From Paraburkholderia haematera (lineage in GTDB: Bacteria > Pseudomonadota > Gammaproteobacteria > Burkholderiales > Burkholderiaceae), in the NCBI RefSeq assembly GCF_905220975.1, contig NZ_CAJNBK010000023.1, positions 1 through 64,000 on the forward strand: a DNA stretch of 64,000 bases, read 5' to 3'. The translations under genes were made by a program, and so were the position numbers. The notes beneath the pieces are model-generated. The model worked only from the letters and a program-made list of their open reading frames with translations. It was not told where the DNA came from and searched no databases. Below, piece by piece: positions 61,339-64,000 of the stretch. How positions within the stretch are numbered: position 1 is the stretch's first letter; each line of letters starts with the position of its first letter.

Positions 61339-61756
61339 GGTGTCTCCTCGAGATTCGATTGGCGGCCAGCCGCCCGGGTTCGAACGGTTCGTTCTTGCAG
61401 TTGCCGTTGCAACTGTCCTTGCGCGCGATCGTGCAGCGCATCGCGATCGATTGTAGCAAGACCGTGGCCCCCGTCCCTTGCCGGCGGCTCACCGTCAATC
61501 CGCTCTTCCGCACGATGCGGTGGGCGGCTTTCCGGCGACACTGCCACCGCAGCCATCCCACCAAGGCGAGGAGCACGAGGCCCGCGCCACCCAGCACCGG
61601 CTCGCGCCAGGCCAGCAACGCAGCGAAGGTGAAGGCGCGCGTGCCGGCCAGCAGAGCGAAGCCGGCGATCGCGCTGGAGAGCGCGTCGACGGTGTCCGAC
61701 AGGCGCGCGAACGTGTGGGCAGTACCGGGAGCCATAGCGGCAACGGACTCGTGCAT
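61268..61756 (-). CDS. Possible small membrane protein overlapping fucU
   Basis: The frame from ATG 61756 (GGAG 6 bases upstream; MHESVAAMAPGTAHTFARLS) has two hydrophobic segments (AIAGFALLAGTRAFTFAALL; VLGGAGLVLLALVGWLRW). It then becomes basic and cysteine-rich. It would overlap the FucU start by 71 bp, which is unusual. The first 90 residues are the more believable part. It may be a true gene with a degraded 3' end. Confidence 0.4.
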   Translation of the reverse strand: MHESVAAMAPGTAHTFARLSDTVDALSSAIAGFALLAGTRAFTFAALLAWREPVLGGAGLVLLALVGWLRWQCRRKAAHRIVRKSGLTVSRRQGTGATVLLQSIAMRCTIARKDSCNGNCKNEPFEPGRLAANRISRRHRAEESGSAVECRCAACATFDGSW

Positions 61757-61785
61757 GATCGTCTCCATGAAAAAACGGCGAGTGG

Positions 61786-62154
61786 TCAGGTGGCGGCAGG
61801 CACCTGGTCGAGGAAGCCAGTCACCGTCTGCAGGCGTCCATGGGCGTCGAGCACGCCGAAGTCGGAACCCTTGACGATCGCCTCGCCCGCAGGCGTGGTG
61901 AGCGCCCACGAAAAACGCAGGCGGTTCGCGAAACCATCGACCTGCGTCGTGCGGCGAAACGTGTGATGCGGGAAGCGTTCGTGCACCGCACGGATCATCG
62001 CGTCGATGCCGTCATGACCCGCGCCTGCCAGCAGCGGATCGCGATAGTCGGCATCGGCGGTCCACGTCGCGGCAATCAGTTCGCGGCGGCGTACTGCGTC
62101 GGTTTCATTCCATGCATCGAAATAACGGTCGATCAGATCGGTATGCGTATTCAT
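61786..62154 (-). CDS. SnoaL-like / NTF2-fold protein
   Basis: The protein has 122 residues. HTDLIDRYFDAWNETDAVRR and YRDPLLAGAGHDGIDAMIRA fit SnoaL-type small cone-shaped NTF2-fold proteins, which may bind or isomerise small molecules. ATG at 62154 has GAGGAG 6 bases upstream. It has no visible functional partner. Confidence 0.78.
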   Translation of the reverse strand: MNTHTDLIDRYFDAWNETDAVRRRELIAATWTADADYRDPLLAGAGHDGIDAMIRAVHERFPHHTFRRTTQVDGFANRLRFSWALTTPAGEAIVKGSDFGVLDAHGRLQTVTGFLDQVPAAT

Positions 62155-62459
62155 CTCAAACTCCTCGATTGGCATGACTGAGCACTACGCTCGGCAGACA
62201 CGTTGTATGCGGCGGGCTCGGAGTGAAGATTGGACGCTCGAACGCCGCGCGTCGATTACGTGGGAGGTAAGCGCCGGGACGCACCGAGGGGGAGAACTAT
62301 GCTTTTTGCGCGCCGGATTAGCCATCCGGCCGAGTCGTCAGGCACGGCATCAGCCGCTAACCTCATGGGCAAACGGGGGCCGCGCAGCGTAGCCGCGCGG
62401 CATGTGACGAACTCAACGGGGCGCGGACACGAGCCGCATTTTTAATATGGTTTTTACGC

Positions 62460-62488
62460 TTGCAAGACCGTATCCATCAGGATACACT
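62460..62488 (+). promoter_or_regulatory. HigBA promoter with embedded operator
   Basis: TTGCAA (62460-62465), 17 bp, then TACACT (62483-62488) is a good sigma-70 promoter. The inverted repeat GTATCC-ATCA-GGATAC (62470-62485) fills the spacer and reaches the -10. Binding there by the antitoxin would block RNA polymerase. The start site would be near 62495. Confidence 0.7.
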
Positions 62489-62512
62489 CATCAGCAGATC
62501 GGTTCACCGCCT

Positions 62513-62818
62513 GTGTACACGGTCAACCGCACCGAGGAATTCGACGGCTGGCTTGCCGGCCTTGCCGACTTAAGAGCGAAGGCAAAAATCCTGGTGCGGG
62601 TCCGGCGTGCGGAGCGAGGTCATTTCGGCGACGTCAAGCTGCTGGAAGACGGTGTGTCCGAGATGCGCGTCGATTGTGGTCCCGGGTATCGGGTCTACTT
62701 CGCGCGTGAAGAGCGCGTGATTTACCTGCTGCTCTGCGGTGGCGATAAGTCCACGCAGCCGGCCGACATCAAGCATGCCAAATCAATGTGGGCAGCAATC
62801 AGAAAGGAATCGTCATGA
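62513..62818 (+). CDS. higB: HigB/RelE-family toxin (Gp49-like)
   Basis: The protein has 101 residues from GTG 62513 (YTVNRTEEFDGWLAGLADL). An in-frame ATG at 62447 lies upstream of the promoter and cannot be the start. The Gp49/RelE fold shows ILVRVRRAERGHFGDVKLLE and YRVYFAREERVIYLLLCGG, typical of a ribosome-dependent mRNA interferase. Its stop overlaps the antitoxin start by ATGA. Toxin-first order fits the HigBA type. Confidence 0.85.
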   Translation: MYTVNRTEEFDGWLAGLADLRAKAKILVRVRRAERGHFGDVKLLEDGVSEMRVDCGPGYRVYFAREERVIYLLLCGGDKSTQPADIKHAKSMWAAIRKESS

Positions 62819-63117
62819 GCAAAGTCAAAACCGCACGCTTCGATGCATCGCACTACCTCGATAGCGAGGAGATGATCGCTGAATATCTCAACGCAGCGCT
62901 GGAAGAAGGCGACGCCGATCTCCTCCTCGCCGCGATCGCCGACATCGCAAAAGCACGCGGCATCGCGAAGGTCGCGGCCGACGCGGGGCTCGGGCGTGAG
63001 AGCCTCTACAAAACACTCGCGCCCGGCTCGAAACCGCGCATGGATACCGTGTTCAAACTGCTGCGCGCGCTGGGCGTCAAGCTCAACGCCGTGCCGGAAG
63101 GCGTGGCGCACGCCTGA
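62815..63117 (+). CDS. higA: HigA-type antitoxin (XRE-like addiction module protein)
   Basis: The protein has 100 residues. It begins TARFDASHYLDSEEMIAEYL, the toxin-binding part, and ends with a helix-turn-helix (GIAKVAADAGLGRESLYKTL, MDTVFKLLRALGVKL). This is the addiction-module antidote family. ATG at 62815 follows AAAGGAA. It should neutralise HigB and repress the promoter through the repeat at 62470-62485. Confidence 0.87.
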   Translation: MSKVKTARFDASHYLDSEEMIAEYLNAALEEGDADLLLAAIADIAKARGIAKVAADAGLGRESLYKTLAPGSKPRMDTVFKLLRALGVKLNAVPEGVAHA

Positions 63118-63234
63118 TTCGCGCGGTCGTGCCTGTCGTGCCGGCTTGGGCAACATGCTGAATGTGCTGCGTATTCGCGGGTGCCCCTACGCTTTCCCGG
63201 ATTTTCCCAGGTTTTCGGGGGTTTCCGGGGTTTT

Positions 63235-63255
63235 CCATTACCTGCCAGGTAATGG
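63235..63255. promoter_or_regulatory. 21-bp perfect palindrome before the XRE regulator gene
   Basis: CCATTACCTG and CAGGTAATGG are perfect 10-bp inverted arms with a single central base, 32 bp before the XRE start codon. It is a likely autoregulatory operator. The preceding DNA is G/C-run rich (GGGGGTTTCCGGGG). Confidence 0.65.
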
Positions 63256-63287
63256 ATCGCTGACGCGCTTTGGCTATCATCGGCAAC

Positions 63288-64000
63288 ATGAACACACTCT
63301 CTCTTGCGCAAACCATCCCGTCGAACAGGCCGACGGCAAGCCGCACAGTCGGCGATCTGCTGCGCGAATGGCGGCAGCGGCGAAGAATGAGCCAGTTAAT
63401 ACTCGCCGCTGAAGCCGATATTTCAACGCGGCATTTGAGCTTCGTCGAATCGGGCCGTGCGGTGCCTAGCCGGGAAATGGTCATGCACCTCGCCGAGCGG
63501 CTCGACGTGCCACTGCGTGCGCGCAATGCGCTGCTGATCGCGGCAGGCTATGCGCCGCTGTTCCGCGAACGCCCATTAACAGACCCGCAATTGGCCGCTG
63601 CGCGCGAGGCAGTCGAGCTGGTGCTTAAAGGTCACGAGCCCTATCCGGCACTCGCGATCGACCGCCACTGGAACATCGTGGCCGCGAACAATGCGCTCGC
63701 GCCGCTGCTTGCAGGCGCAAGCCCGGAACTGCTGAAACCGCCCGTCAATGCGATGCGGCTAAGCCTGCATCCGGAAGGCATCGCAGCGTCGATCGTCAAT
63801 TGGCATGCCTGGCGTGCACACGCGCTGTCCCGACTCCAGCGGCAAATCGATGTGAGTGGTGACGAGACGTTGAGCGCCCTGCGCGACGAGCTAGCCGCGT
63901 ATCCCGCGCCGCCCGGCGCGAAAGTAACCGACCACGACGACACCGCGAGTCATCAGGTCGCCGTGCCGCTGCGGCTGCGCACGCCAATCGGCGAGCTGTC
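63288..64000 (+). CDS. XRE/MmyB-type transcriptional regulator (3' end outside window)
   Basis: At least 237 residues are present and the gene is cut by the window end. The N-terminal HTH is TVGDLLREWRQRRRMSQLIL, then STRHLSFVESGRAVPSREMV. The C-terminal part (AIDRHWNIVAANNALAPLLA, LSLHPEGIAASIVNWHAWRA) is the MmyB-like ligand-binding domain. The ATG at 63288 has no strong SD. A near-perfect operator lies upstream. The partner gene is probably divergent or downstream and not visible. Confidence 0.85.
   Translation, partial: MNTLSLAQTIPSNRPTASRTVGDLLREWRQRRRMSQLILAAEADISTRHLSFVESGRAVPSREMVMHLAERLDVPLRARNALLIAAGYAPLFRERPLTDPQLAAAREAVELVLKGHEPYPALAIDRHWNIVAANNALAPLLAGASPELLKPPVNAMRLSLHPEGIAASIVNWHAWRAHALSRLQRQIDVSGDETLSALRDELAAYPAPPGAKVTDHDDTASHQVAVPLRLRTPIGEL

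Noticed and set aside
1-64000. tRNA, rRNA, CRISPR or prophage
   Set aside because: No cloverleaf-like genes, direct-repeat arrays, integrases or phage structural genes were recognised by reading; a tRNAscan or CRISPR finder run was not possible.

Overview
The window looks like a replicon of a Burkholderiales soil or plant-associated bacterium, most likely Paraburkholderia or a close relative. The evidence is high GC, densely packed operons, many ABC and MFS carriers with their own regulators, a divergent GbpR-type LysR/keto-deoxyarabonate dehydratase pair, and complete-looking quinate/shikimate and hydroxyproline catabolic clusters. No rRNA, tRNA, CRISPR array or prophage was seen. The genus is an inference from gene content and style, not from a marker gene.

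Layout, left to right. 1-2166: the tail of a branched-chain amino-acid type permease, an ISKra4-type insertion sequence whose transposase appears twice frameshifted, and a DUF2063 gene lacking its 5' end. 2239-4279: a DeoR/GlpR-type regulator with a YbjJ-like MFS carrier. 4202-5095: a sterol-desaturase/fatty-acid-hydroxylase family protein. 5371-8342: a three-gene set coding for a cyclic-nucleotide-binding protein with a winged-helix-like middle and a FliG-C-like tail, a MotA-like stator protein and a MotB-like stator protein. 8913-15889: a ribose-type ABC transporter, ribokinase, a lipoprotein nucleoside hydrolase and a LysR regulator. 15927-16492: VapBC. 16592-20860: a TonB-dependent receptor with private ExbB, ExbD and TonB behind a Zur-box-like palindrome. 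20936-28685: a sugar ABC transporter with GH42 beta-galactosidase and a LacI regulator. 28835-29711: a YcgR/PilZ protein behind a sigma-54-like promoter. 30024-34335: a fructose-type ABC transporter with a ROK regulator. 34346-37426: a bifunctional penicillin-binding protein. 37622-39702: the GbpR-like LysR and L-2-keto-3-deoxyarabonate dehydratase. 39735-42433: ECF sigma factor, RskA-type anti-sigma factor and FAD oxidoreductase. 42540-48285: quinate/shikimate to protocatechuate (TetR, MFS, AroE-like, AroQ, QuiC fusion). 48494-49592: small proteins. 49605-55570: the trans-4-hydroxyproline cluster. 55583-60527: an atypical response regulator, two MFS carriers, a small protein and DoxX. 60874-63117: FucU/RbsD, an uncertain small membrane protein, a SnoaL-like protein and HigBA. 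63288-64000: the start of an XRE/MmyB-type regulator running off the window.

Most modules follow one plan: import plus first catabolic steps next to a dedicated regulator, often with a recognisable operator. All three ABC operons carry a strong hairpin directly after the binding-protein gene, which suggests a shared way of setting binding protein above permease. The most unusual locus is 5371-8342. It joins a CRP-like sensor to a flagellar switch-like domain next to its own stator pair, outside any flagellar cluster visible here, and may be a cyclic-nucleotide-responsive motor or motor adaptor.
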